This document shows, one piece after another, positions 26,644 to 35,243 of a stretch of 64,000 nucleotides of DNA. The stretch covers positions 186,001-250,000 of the forward strand of contig NZ_JACHDY010000005.1 of the NCBI RefSeq assembly GCF_014201315.1, written 5' to 3'. Made by a program: the position numbers and the translations under genes. Positions within the stretch are counted from its first letter, which is position 1. Each line of letters opens with the position of its first letter. The notes beneath the pieces were generated by a model. It did no database searches and was not told the origin of the DNA. It was given only the letters and a program-made list of their open reading frames with translations. Source of the stretch: Edaphobacter lichenicola. GTDB lineage: Bacteria > Acidobacteriota > Terriglobia > Terriglobales > Acidobacteriaceae.

Positions 26644-26698
26644 GTGTCGTAATGGAAAAGGTGCGAGACGGGTAGCATGGAAGCGTCAGGAGAGAGTA

Positions 26699-28351
26699 TT
26701 GAAGGATGAGGTGATGGAGACGGCATCGACGGAGCGCCGGAGATGGTGGCGGAGCCGGTGGATCGTCTGGGTGGGAGTGAGCTTTGCGGTGCTGGTGGTT
26801 GCGGGTGCGCTGGCGGTGGAGTGGGGGCTGAGGCAGATGCAGCCGATGCTGCGGAAGAAGGTAGTGGAGACGCTCTCGGCGCGGTTTCACAGCCCGGTGG
26901 AGCTGGATCGGCTTGAGCTTTCGATGACCAGGGAGATGATTGTGACCGGTGGAGGGTTGCGGATTCTCTACCTGGCGGGACCGACGAAGCCGGATGCGAG
27001 GCCCGATGCGCCGCCGATGCTGGAGGTCGATCGCTTTGAGTTCAGGGCGGGATGGCGCGAGTTGCTGCGGCCTACGACGCGGCTGGTGACTGTGAAGGTC
27101 CAGGGGCTGCGGGTGAATATTCCGCCGAAGGGAGAGCGCGGTGTCCGGGAGCCGGATGATCCGAAGCGGTCGGGGCAGTCGGCGCTGGGGATTGTGGTGG
27201 ACAGGATTGAGTGCACGGACGCGAAGGTGACGCTGGAGACGAGCAAGCCGGGGAAGAAGCCGCTGGAGTTTGCCATCAGCAGCGTGGTGTTGACCGACGT
27301 GGGTGCGAAGAAGCCGCTGAACTATACGGCGGTGCTGGTGAATCCGAAGCCGGTGGGAGAGGTGCGGTCGACGGGGCACTTTGGGCCGTGGCAGGGGGAC
27401 AATCCGCGGGATACGCCACTGGATGGGGACTACGAGTTCACTCATGCGGACCTGTCCTCGATTCATGGACTGGGCGGGATACTGTCTTCGACGGGGAAGT
27501 TTGGCGGGACGCTGGGGAACTTGACTGCGGATGGGACGACGGAGACGCCGGACTTTCGACTGGACATCAGCGATCATGCGGTGCCGCTGCATACGGAGTT
27601 TCATGCGGTGGTGGATGGGACGACGGGGGATACGTGGCTGGATCCGGTGCGGGCGCGGCTGGGCAGGACCGAGATTACGGCGCGTGGGGCGGTGACGCGG
27701 GCGGTGGGGGTGCCGGGTCATAATACCGACCTGAGTGTGGTGATTGAGAGGGGGCGGCTTGAGGATATTTTGAGCCTTGCGTTGAAGTCGAACCCGCCGC
27801 TGATGCGAGGGGCGCTTGCGGCGAACGTGCATTTCGTCGATCCTGCGGGGCCGGTGAGTGTTTCGCGCAAGATGAGGGCGCAGGGCACGTTCGCGATCAA
27901 GGAGGGGATGCTGAACAATCCGGAGATGCAGGCGAAGATGGACTCGCTGAGCATGAGAGCGCAGGGGAGGCCGAAGCAGGCGAATGCGCAGGAGGCGGAG
28001 GTGGTGGGGTCGGCGCTGAGCGGAAAGTTTTCGATTGCGAATGCGGTGCTGGATGTGACGGACCTGGACTACAAGATGCCTGGGGCGGAGATGCTGGCCG
28101 ACGGGCAGATGCTGCTGGTTCCGAGCACGTTTGAGTTTCATGGGAAGGTGAGGACGCAGGCGACGGCCTCGCAGATGACGACAGGGTGGAAGAGTATGCT
28201 GCTGGCTCCGTTCGACAAGCTGCTGAAGAAGAATGGTGCGGGGTTGGAGCTGCCGATCAAGGTGACGGGAACGCGTTCGACGTATGATCTGCGGCTGGAT
28301 TTTCCGCACGATACGCGGGCTCCGGCTGGGCTGCCAACTCCCGCAAAATGA
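26699..28351 (+). CDS. AsmA-like inner-membrane anchored periplasmic protein
   Basis: The TTG at 26699 has AGGAG ~7 bases upstream; an in-frame ATG at 26714 is the alternative start. After a basic N-terminus (RRRWWRSRW) one membrane helix (WVGVSFAVLVVAGALAVEW) anchors the protein; the remaining ~510 residues are periplasmic and beta-rich. ARFHSPVELDRLELSM and the later SGKFSIANAVLDVTDLDYKMPGAE region resemble AsmA/TamB-type repeats, which help lipid transport or outer-membrane assembly. The end LPIKVTGTRSTYDLRLDF is typical of the family. Substrate and partners are unknown. Confidence 0.85.
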   Translation: MKDEVMETASTERRRWWRSRWIVWVGVSFAVLVVAGALAVEWGLRQMQPMLRKKVVETLSARFHSPVELDRLELSMTREMIVTGGGLRILYLAGPTKPDARPDAPPMLEVDRFEFRAGWRELLRPTTRLVTVKVQGLRVNIPPKGERGVREPDDPKRSGQSALGIVVDRIECTDAKVTLETSKPGKKPLEFAISSVVLTDVGAKKPLNYTAVLVNPKPVGEVRSTGHFGPWQGDNPRDTPLDGDYEFTHADLSSIHGLGGILSSTGKFGGTLGNLTADGTTETPDFRLDISDHAVPLHTEFHAVVDGTTGDTWLDPVRARLGRTEITARGAVTRAVGVPGHNTDLSVVIERGRLEDILSLALKSNPPLMRGALAANVHFVDPAGPVSVSRKMRAQGTFAIKEGMLNNPEMQAKMDSLSMRAQGRPKQANAQEAEVVGSALSGKFSIANAVLDVTDLDYKMPGAEMLADGQMLLVPSTFEFHGKVRTQATASQMTTGWKSMLLAPFDKLLKKNGAGLELPIKVTGTRSTYDLRLDFPHDTRAPAGLPTPAK

Positions 28352-28484
28352 GCGACGTGGGTTGGGGGGAGCCTGGGATGATGCTTCGGTTGGAGAGACA
28401 AGGACGAAGCGCTCTGCTAGTGTCAGACTTGAGAGTTATTCGAGCAGAAGAGGTTTTTGCGCAGAACGTTTGATGCGGAGTTTG

Positions 28485-28820
28485 ATGTCCGGACAGCCAC
28501 AACTATTTCCGAACCCTGAGCCGACGGTGGAAGAGCGGCCGGTGAATCAGGGAGAGCCTGCAAAGAGATCAGCGCCGGTTTGGCTGCAGCGGCTGTCGCT
28601 GTTTGTGCTCGTGCTGTTCTGCGTGTACCTGGGCGTGCTGGTGATGGTGCTGCCGTGGTGGACGCGGATATGGGACCGGAACGAGTTTATTCTGGCGCGG
28701 CCGTGGCTTGCGGCGGTGTTGCATAATGGCGCGGTGCGGGGGATGATCTCCGGGCTGGGGCTGTTGGATGTCTGGATCGGTATCTCCGAGGCGGTGCACT
28801 ACCGCGACTACCGGGGATGA
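28485..28820 (+). CDS. Small membrane protein of unknown function
   Basis: The long open frame begins inside the previous gene; I chose ATG 28485, with CGGAG just upstream (ATG 28473 is possible). The 111-residue product has a polar Pro-rich N-terminus (SGQPQLFPNPEPTVEERP), then two membrane helices (LSLFVLVLFCVYLGVLVMVL and AVRGMISGLGLLDVWIGI). It sits 25 bases before the LOG-family gene and is probably co-transcribed. No family recognised. Confidence 0.75.
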   Translation: MSGQPQLFPNPEPTVEERPVNQGEPAKRSAPVWLQRLSLFVLVLFCVYLGVLVMVLPWWTRIWDRNEFILARPWLAAVLHNGAVRGMISGLGLLDVWIGISEAVHYRDYRG

Positions 28821-28845
28821 GCGACTTCAAAATGAGTGAGAGAGT

Positions 28846-29832
28846 ATGAACCCTAAGGTGCCCGAGACGCAGGAACAGGCTCCGCTGGCGTATGAGAATG
28901 CGGAGTTTTTGAGTTCGCCGGATGGGCGGATGCTGCGGATCCTGGCGGAGTATCAGGAGCCGATGGCGCGATTTCGCCGGGAGCGGATTCAGGATACGGT
29001 GGTGTTCTTTGGCTCGGCGCGGTTTCGCGCGCTGGATGTGGCGAGCTCGGAGCTTGAGCTGCTGGCGAATACGGGTTCGAGCGAGCCAGCTCCTAAAGAT
29101 GCTCAGCCGGCGAGTCCTGAGGAGATAGCGAGCGGCGAGGCGAGTGCGCAGAAGCTGCGGCTGGCTGAGGCTGCGGTGGAGATGGCTCGTTACTATGAGG
29201 ACGCGCGGCGGCTGGCGGGGTTGGTCGCGTCGTGGTCGAAGACGCTGCCCGGGCGGCGTCACAGATTTGTGGTGACCTCGGGCGGTGGCTCGGGGATTAT
29301 GGAGGCGGCCAATCGCGGGGCGTATGAGGCTGGATGCAAGACGATCGGGTTGAATATCAAGCTGCCGTTTGAGCAGCATCCGAACCCTTACATTACGCCG
29401 GCACTCAGCTTCGACTTTCATTATTTCTTCATGAGGAAGTACTGGTTCGCGTATCTGGCGAAGGCGCTGGTGGTCTTTCCGGGCGGCTTTGGGACGCTGG
29501 ATGAGATGTTCGAACTGCTGACGCTGGCGCAGACCAGGAAGCTGGCGAAGAAGATCACGGTGGTGATTTATGGGTCGAGCTACTGGAAGAATGTGATCAA
29601 CCTGGAGCTGCTGGCGGAGAAGGGCGCGATTGCGACGGCGGACCTGGAGCTGTTTGAGTTTGCGGATACGCCGGAGCAGGCGTTCGAGCTGCTGAAGACG
29701 GGGCTGACGGAGAATCATCTCGAGTCGGACTACGAACGGGAGCAGGCGAGGCTGGAGAAGCAGCAGAATTCAGACGATCCTGCGCCGAGCGTGCAGGAGC
29801 TGATGGGGCCGGATATCGCGAAGACGCGGTAA
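28846..29832 (+). CDS. LOG-family protein (cytokinin riboside phosphoribohydrolase-like)
   Basis: The Rossmann-like domain has VVFFGSARF (~52-60), TSGGGSGIMEAAN (144-156) and PGGFGTLDE (212-220), the phosphate-binding and catalytic motif of LOG proteins. These hydrolyse nucleoside 5'-monophosphates to base and ribose-5-phosphate. The N-terminal ~100 residues and an acidic Ala/Ser-rich insert (~75-100) make it longer than the ~190-residue plant-type LOGs and closer to type II or YgdH-like members. True substrate is not predictable. Confidence 0.88.
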   Translation: MNPKVPETQEQAPLAYENAEFLSSPDGRMLRILAEYQEPMARFRRERIQDTVVFFGSARFRALDVASSELELLANTGSSEPAPKDAQPASPEEIASGEASAQKLRLAEAAVEMARYYEDARRLAGLVASWSKTLPGRRHRFVVTSGGGSGIMEAANRGAYEAGCKTIGLNIKLPFEQHPNPYITPALSFDFHYFFMRKYWFAYLAKALVVFPGGFGTLDEMFELLTLAQTRKLAKKITVVIYGSSYWKNVINLELLAEKGAIATADLELFEFADTPEQAFELLKTGLTENHLESDYEREQARLEKQQNSDDPAPSVQELMGPDIAKTR

Positions 29833-30012
29833 GGCAGATCGCTGATGGATGCTTGCACACCGATCGTCAGAGGTTGACGACAGCGTGTGGTCGACGTGCG
29901 GGAGGGGAGTCAGGAGAGGCTGCTGCTCTGCTCTGATAGGATCTTGTTCTGGCTGAAGCTGGAAGAAGTTCGTTCGATCGTTCGCGGCACCTATCTTTGC
30001 TCGAGGTCATGC

Positions 30013-31371
30013 ATGCAACGGAAACCAAGTGTTCCTGCCGCTCTTTTTCTCGTCGCAGTGTTGATGTTCCAGAGCTTCGGGGCGACCCTTCTGGCTCAAG
30101 CGACTGCGGCCCCGCCACCACCTCCTACGCCTGCGGAACTGGATCAGTTGCTGGCGCCGATAGCGCTCTATCCTGACTCGCTGCTGGCGCAGATTACGAC
30201 GGCTTCAACGAATCCTCAGGAGATCTTGGATGTCGATAACTGGCTGGCGTTGAATAAGAACCTGAGCGGAACGGAGCTGACGGACGCGGCGCAGAAAAAC
30301 GGTTTCGACCCTGCCTTTATTGCTCTCACCAGCTTTCCTTCGGTGATCGAGATGATGGCCGAGAACATCGACGACTACGCTGCGATCGGGAGTGCCGTCT
30401 CGTCGAATCAGGCGGAGGTGTCGGCATCGATTCAACGGTTGCGTTCGCAGGCTTACACGTCGGGTGCGTTGCGCAGCACGCCACAGCAGCAGGTTGAGGT
30501 GCAGCAGAATTCAGGGCAACCGGTTTATGTGATTCAACCGACAAATCCGCAAACGGTCTATATCCCGCAGTATGACCCGACGGTGGTTTACGTGGGGCCG
30601 AGTACTGGCACTGTGGTGGCGGCATCGCTCATTGGCTTTGGGGTGGGGATCGGGATTGGTGCGTTGCTGGTGAACAACCAGCCATGGGGCTGGGGTGGCT
30701 GGGGATGGAACTGGGGCGGGCGCAGCATCTACTACAACCATGGCCCGTGGGGTGGATGGCGTGGCGGGTACCGTCCGCCGCGGCCGTATTATCGTCCACG
30801 GCCGGTGCCATACGGTAACCGTCCGGGATACGGCGGGAACTGGGGATATCGTCCGTCGAACTATCGGCCACCGATGTCGGCGAATCGGCCTGGATACAGC
30901 CGTCCCGGTTATGGTCAACCAGGTTACCGTCCGGGACGCCCAACCTCTGGGCATTCCGGGAGCCGGCCAGGAGGTTCGCGTCCTGGAACTCCGGGATATA
31001 GACCGGGCGGATCGAATGGGAATCGCCCTGGAACTACGCCGGGGAATCGTCCTGGTGGTTCGAATGGAAGCCGTCCGGGGAATGGAGGCCGTCCAGGGGG
31101 TGGTCAGAGTGTGGGCCGCCCGTCCCAGCCGGGGCAGGGTGGCAGGCCGCCGCAACAGAACCGTCCGCCGCAACAGAACCGACCAACGCCACAGCCTCGG
31201 CCTACACAGCCGCGGCCCACGAATCAGAGCAGACCGGCGCCGCAGCCTCGGCCGACACAGAGTCGACCGAACAACCAGAGCCGGCCCGCTCCACAGTCGA
31301 GGCCGGCGGGGAAGCCGTCGTCGGGGTCTCGGCCGCAATCGAACAGAGGTTCGAGCGGTAAACCGAACTAG
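30013..31371 (+). CDS. Exported DUF3300 protein with Arg/Gly/Pro-rich tail
   Basis: I chose ATG 30013 (GAGG 6 bases upstream); earlier codons have no signal peptide. Residues 1-27 form a signal peptide. Residues ~35-180 are the DUF3300 domain (LDQLLAPIALYPDSLLAQI, ILDVDNWLALNKN, NGFDPAFIALTSFPSVIEMM; motif regions). A Gly-rich hydrophobic segment follows (ASLIGFGVGIGIGALLV), then a GWGGWGWNWGG block, and the last ~200 residues are low complexity (RPG, QNRP, QPRPTQ units), very basic and disordered. Function unknown; surface or periplasmic. Confidence 0.88.
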   Translation: MQRKPSVPAALFLVAVLMFQSFGATLLAQATAAPPPPPTPAELDQLLAPIALYPDSLLAQITTASTNPQEILDVDNWLALNKNLSGTELTDAAQKNGFDPAFIALTSFPSVIEMMAENIDDYAAIGSAVSSNQAEVSASIQRLRSQAYTSGALRSTPQQQVEVQQNSGQPVYVIQPTNPQTVYIPQYDPTVVYVGPSTGTVVAASLIGFGVGIGIGALLVNNQPWGWGGWGWNWGGRSIYYNHGPWGGWRGGYRPPRPYYRPRPVPYGNRPGYGGNWGYRPSNYRPPMSANRPGYSRPGYGQPGYRPGRPTSGHSGSRPGGSRPGTPGYRPGGSNGNRPGTTPGNRPGGSNGSRPGNGGRPGGGQSVGRPSQPGQGGRPPQQNRPPQQNRPTPQPRPTQPRPTNQSRPAPQPRPTQSRPNNQSRPAPQSRPAGKPSSGSRPQSNRGSSGKPN

Positions 31372-31625
31372 ATTTTGGTTGCGCTCCGTGTGCTAAAGAC
31401 AACGATGGGCTGCGGCCATTGCGAGATCCCCGTTCAGACGAGCCGGGCGATTTACGCTCCGGAATTCGTCTTGAGGAGCAGACTACAACCTTTGGGGAAT
31501 CATTGTAGATACGGGGCTTAGGGATTTTGAAGCTGCATTGTTGGTGCAGTTACATCCTCGTCACATAGCGACCCGATACTGCACTCGTAAGCAGCCTGAG
31601 GGCCTAGAGCCGAGGGGGTTACCCG

Positions 31626-32798
31626 ATGAGCCAGTCAAGCGTGTCGTATCTGTGGCGGGAACCGGAGGCGGCGAAGGGCTTTGCGACGGGCGTATCGCTG
31701 CACAGCCATACCAATCAGTCGAAGGAGACTCTGGATTTCATCTCGGAGCTGTCGAAGGAATGGAGCTTTCTGCAGCCGATCATTCGGTGGGGCGAGCAGA
31801 GGAGCAAGCGGCTGACTGGAATCGATGCTGACTATGCGCGGGCATATTGGACGCCACCGTTGACTCCGAGTCTGGCGTTCGATCTGGAGCGGAAGCAGAT
31901 CGAAGAGAAGCTGCAGATTCAGGGGCTGGTGTCGATTACCGATCACGACGACATCAACGCGCCGATGCTGTTGCGGACGGTTCCCTCGTCGCGACATATT
32001 CCCGTATCGGTGGAGTGGACGGTGCCGTTCGGGGCGACTGCCTTTCACCTAGGGATCCACAATCTGCCGAGCGCGACTGGGGCGGAGTGGATGGAGCGGA
32101 TGGCTGCTTTTACCGCGATTCCGGTGGTAACGAGAGCGCCGAAGCTGCTGACCGAGATGCTGGCGGAGCTCGATGAACAGCCGGGAGTACTGATTGTGTT
32201 CAACCACCCGCTGTGGGATCTGTATCGCGTGGGCAAGGAGAAGCATGAGGTGCTGGTGAACGAGTTTCTGGCGGTGAATGGGCAATTCGTTCATGCGCTG
32301 GAGCTGAATGGGCTGCGCGACTGGAAGGAGAATCGCGAGACCTCCACGCTTGCCGGGAAGTGGAATCAGCTGGTGATCAGCGGCGGCGACCGCCATGGCG
32401 TTGAGCCGAATGCGAATGTGAATCTGACGCGGGCGACGAGCTTCAATGAGTTTGTCTACGAGGTGAGGCGCGAGCGCGAGAGCCATGTGTTGTTTATGCC
32501 GCAGTATGCCGAGCCGTGGAAGCACAGGATTCTGCAGTCGACCCTGGATGCGATTCGGAACTACCCTGAGTTTCCGGAGGGATCGAGATTGTGGGATGAA
32601 CGGGTCTACCATCCGGATGCCGAGGGCGTGATACAGCCGATGACGCGGCTGTGGACGACAGGCCATGCTCCTGCATTCTTCCGGGCGGTGTTGGTGATGG
32701 TTCGAATCATGGGTGCGGGGCCGGTGTCGAACGGGCTTCGGATGGCTTGGAATGACAGCGGGGAGATGCGGGCTACGCTGGCTAAGCTGGATGCTTAG
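31626..32798 (+). CDS. PHP-superfamily metal-dependent hydrolase
   Basis: GAGGGGG lies 8 bases before the ATG. The metal-binding motifs of the PHP fold are visible: SLHSHTN (His26, His28), SITDHDD (~102-108), VFNHPLWD and SGGDRHG. Several PHP proteins are phosphoesterases, including histidinol-phosphate phosphatase; the substrate here is unknown. The protein is cytoplasmic, with an unusual insert after the first motif (FISELSKEWSFLQPIIRW). It precedes a GT4 glycosyltransferase on the same strand, separated by one short repeat element, so the two may work in one pathway. Confidence 0.82.
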   Translation: MSQSSVSYLWREPEAAKGFATGVSLHSHTNQSKETLDFISELSKEWSFLQPIIRWGEQRSKRLTGIDADYARAYWTPPLTPSLAFDLERKQIEEKLQIQGLVSITDHDDINAPMLLRTVPSSRHIPVSVEWTVPFGATAFHLGIHNLPSATGAEWMERMAAFTAIPVVTRAPKLLTEMLAELDEQPGVLIVFNHPLWDLYRVGKEKHEVLVNEFLAVNGQFVHALELNGLRDWKENRETSTLAGKWNQLVISGGDRHGVEPNANVNLTRATSFNEFVYEVRRERESHVLFMPQYAEPWKHRILQSTLDAIRNYPEFPEGSRLWDERVYHPDAEGVIQPMTRLWTTGHAPAFFRAVLVMVRIMGAGPVSNGLRMAWNDSGEMRATLAKLDA

Positions 32799-32812
32799 AG
32801 GCTAGGGGTTGT

Positions 32813-32919
32813 TGTCCTGCCGGACGGGCCTCCTACGCGGAGGGCGGTCACTTCGTGACTTGTATACCGGTCTTGATTGGCGATCGGTATGGGGCCTCCC
32901 TTTGGTCGGCGTTGTCTTT
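32813..32919. repeat. Half-form repeat element, copy B
   Basis: It starts with the end motif TGTCCTGCCGGACGGGC, then the hairpins CCTCCTACGCGGAGG and GTCACTTCGTGAC, TGTATACC, and a CCTCCCTTTGGTCGG arm near 32897. It has one terminal arm only and lies between the PHP and GT4 genes. Confidence 0.8.
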
Positions 32920-32981
32920 CTTCTTTTCTATCTTGTGTAAGATTTTTCCGGACTGCGGAGCGCGAGAGGTAGTCTAAAGCG

Positions 32982-34184
32982 ATGCGGGTGCCGCGTGTTG
33001 CCTACTTTCCGGACTCGTTCCATGAGGTGAATGGGGTCGCGCATACGAGCCGCAACTTTGTGGCGTATGCCGAGCGCCATGAGCTGCCGTTTCTTTGTGT
33101 TCGCGCCGGCGGGCGGGTGGGGGCCTTCGAGCAGGCAGGGGAGCTGAGGACGCTGGAGCTGGGGCGGAGCCGCACGTCGGTTCGAATGGAGAAGGATCTT
33201 GAGTTCGACACGCTGTTCTGGCGGCATGGTGGAGCGATTCGGCGGCAGTTGGAGTGCTTTCAGCCGGATGTGATTCACATTACGGGGCCGAGTGAGTTGG
33301 GGATGTTTGGCGCTTACTTCGCGTGGGAGCTGGGGATTCCGCTGGCGGCGTCGTGGCACACGAATGTGCATGAGTACGCGGCACGAAGGATGGGGTGGTT
33401 GACGGACAGGCTGTCGTCGCGGGCGGGTGCGACGACCGAGCGCGGGGTGGAGGCGGGTGCGCTGTGGGCTACTTCGCGGTTTTACCAGTTGGCAAAGGTT
33501 TTGTTTGCGCCGAATGAAGAGCTCTGCCGCATGCTGGAGAGGACGACGGGAAGGCCCTGCTACCTGATGCAGCGCGGCGTGGATACGGAGTGGTTTTCGC
33601 CGGCGCACCGCACGCGCGAGGAGAGTGACAGGACGGTGGTGCTGGGATATGTGGGGCGGCTCTCGATTGAGAAGAATGTGAAGCTGTTGGCGCGAGTGCG
33701 GAGAGAGCTCGCGGCGATGGGAGTGGGCGGCGTGAAGTTTCTGATCGTCGGGCATGGCAGCGACGAGGCGGAGCTGAGGCAGGAGCTGGCGGAGGCTGAG
33801 TTTGCGGGCGTGTTGCGCGGGGCCGCGCTGGCACACGCTTACGCGAATATGGATGTGCTGGTGTTTCCTTCGCATACGGATACGTTCGGGAATGTGGTGC
33901 TGGAGGCGCTGGCGAGTGGTGTGCCTGCAGTAGTGACTCCTGACGGCGGGCCGAAGTTTATCGTGCGGGATGGCGAGACGGGATTTGTAACGGAAGATGA
34001 TCACTTTGCGGCAGCAGTTGCGGATCTGGTGAGAGACAGGGCACGGCTGGATGGGATGCGGCTGAGGGCGAGAGAGTATGCGCTGGGTTGCAGCTGGGAT
34101 GCGGTGTTTGACCGGGTCTATGCGGGATACGAGACGCTGCTGCCGGTGCGGCGGGCTGGACTGTCGGTTGGGGAGTTGGCGTAG
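32982..34184 (+). CDS. Family 4 glycosyltransferase (GT-B fold)
   Basis: The N-terminal half has the acceptor-side motifs RVAYFPDSFHEVNGVAHTSR (region) and PDVIHITGPSELGMFG. The C-terminal half has LGYVGRLSIEKNVKLL, FLIVGHGSDEAELR and the donor-binding EX7E-type FPSHTDTFGNVVLEALASG. These mark a GT4 retaining transferase that uses a nucleotide-sugar donor, such as mannosyl- or glucosyltransferases of phosphatidylinositol mannoside or glycolipid type. The acceptor is not predictable. It follows the PHP gene and closes this group of plus-strand genes. Confidence 0.92.
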   Translation: MRVPRVAYFPDSFHEVNGVAHTSRNFVAYAERHELPFLCVRAGGRVGAFEQAGELRTLELGRSRTSVRMEKDLEFDTLFWRHGGAIRRQLECFQPDVIHITGPSELGMFGAYFAWELGIPLAASWHTNVHEYAARRMGWLTDRLSSRAGATTERGVEAGALWATSRFYQLAKVLFAPNEELCRMLERTTGRPCYLMQRGVDTEWFSPAHRTREESDRTVVLGYVGRLSIEKNVKLLARVRRELAAMGVGGVKFLIVGHGSDEAELRQELAEAEFAGVLRGAALAHAYANMDVLVFPSHTDTFGNVVLEALASGVPAVVTPDGGPKFIVRDGETGFVTEDDHFAAAVADLVRDRARLDGMRLRAREYALGCSWDAVFDRVYAGYETLLPVRRAGLSVGELA

Positions 34185-34349
34185 GCGATAGGCCAGGCAG
34201 GTGTGACAGTTCTTCCCCCCCTCGGCTGATTAGGGTCAGCATGACAGCGCAAAAAAGAACTTAACTTAAATGGAAACACACAGGCGTGGAACCGTGCTGG
34301 CCTCGTCCGCGTACTCCTCTTTGCCATTTCTTGCAGCCAGGAGATCACT

Positions 34350-35243
34350 ATGTCCTCTTTCGTTACGCGTTCCATCGGATTCGCCGCTACAGCCGCGGCG
34401 ATTGTTCTTGCTTCCTCATCTTCTGCGGTGTTTGCTCAGAGCTCAGAGCACGATTGGCAGAAGGTCTATGCCGTGGGTGGAGGGGCTGCTTCGCTTACGG
34501 TGGAGACGGGCGATAGCGGGCTTGAGATCCGCTCCTGCGGTGACTGCAAGGAGATCCGAGTTCATGTGGAGTCCACTCAGAATCTGAACGACTATTCCAT
34601 CGAGGAGCACCAGGAGGGCGATCATGTCTCCTTCACGATCAAAGAAAAGCCGCACACCTTTCGCATTCAATGGAACGCGAGCCGGAGGACGAAGGTGACG
34701 GTGGAGACTCCGGCAAAGCTGGATCTGGATGCGAGGGTAGTGGACGGTAATCTGTCCGCGCAGGATCTGACGGGCAAGGTTCAAGTCCATGCCGGCGACG
34801 GATCGGTCGAACTCGAAAATATCAAAGGGGATGTGCACCTGGTTGCCTCGGATGGGAGCGTCAGTCTTCATAACGTGGTTGGCACTCTTGATGCGCGAGG
34901 TTCGGATGGCAGTATGAAGATCGATGGGCAGTTCACGACGGTTCAGGTGGAGACGAGCGACGGGAACCTGGACTTTACGCTTTCTCCGGGGTCGCAGCTT
35001 ACGAGCGCTTCACAGATCAAGAGTTCAGATGGGCGGGTTTCTATCCGGCTGCCGCAGGCTCTCTCCGCCGATATGGATGTGGCAACAGGGGATGGACACC
35101 TGAACTGCACGCTTCCGCTGACGATGGATCACTACGACAGCAGGGAGTCGAGGGGTCATCATCTCCACGGGCATTTGAATAGTGGCGGCGTTCCGTTCAG
35201 CATTCGCGCCTCGGATGGGAACGTCAGCATAACGACCCTCTAG
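34350..35243 (+). CDS. Exported DUF4097-type beta-repeat protein
   Basis: AGGAG precedes the ATG, and residues 1-30 are a signal peptide (ends VFAQ). The mature part is beta-rich with the repeat pattern of DUF4097 (LDLDARVVDGNLSAQDLTG, VQVHAGDGSVELENIKGDV, LVASDGSVSLHNVVG), which forms a beta-helix-like stack. Short Cys motif SCGDCKE at ~57-63 is a possible disulfide or metal site. Function unknown. The gene is convergent with the degenerate GH13 gene, whose stop overlaps this gene's end by 4 bases. Confidence 0.88.
   Translation: MSSFVTRSIGFAATAAAIVLASSSSAVFAQSSEHDWQKVYAVGGGAASLTVETGDSGLEIRSCGDCKEIRVHVESTQNLNDYSIEEHQEGDHVSFTIKEKPHTFRIQWNASRRTKVTVETPAKLDLDARVVDGNLSAQDLTGKVQVHAGDGSVELENIKGDVHLVASDGSVSLHNVVGTLDARGSDGSMKIDGQFTTVQVETSDGNLDFTLSPGSQLTSASQIKSSDGRVSIRLPQALSADMDVATGDGHLNCTLPLTMDHYDSRESRGHHLHGHLNSGGVPFSIRASDGNVSITTL

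Larger units (their letters stand above)
26288..26698. other. Gene-free 410-base stretch holding nested repeats
   Basis: Nothing coding is supported. The stretch holds a GCGGCTAAAGCCGC / CACGGCTGAAGCCGTG repeat (26312-26385), the long repeat element at 26424-26643 and, nested inside the latter, a GGGTCCCCACAAAC hairpin. The AsmA-like gene starts after AGGAG at ~26688. Confidence 0.8.

Noticed and set aside
26558..28309. 583-codon minus-strand frame opposite the AsmA-like gene
   Set aside because: Same Arg/His-rich shadow pattern; it also runs through repeat copy A.
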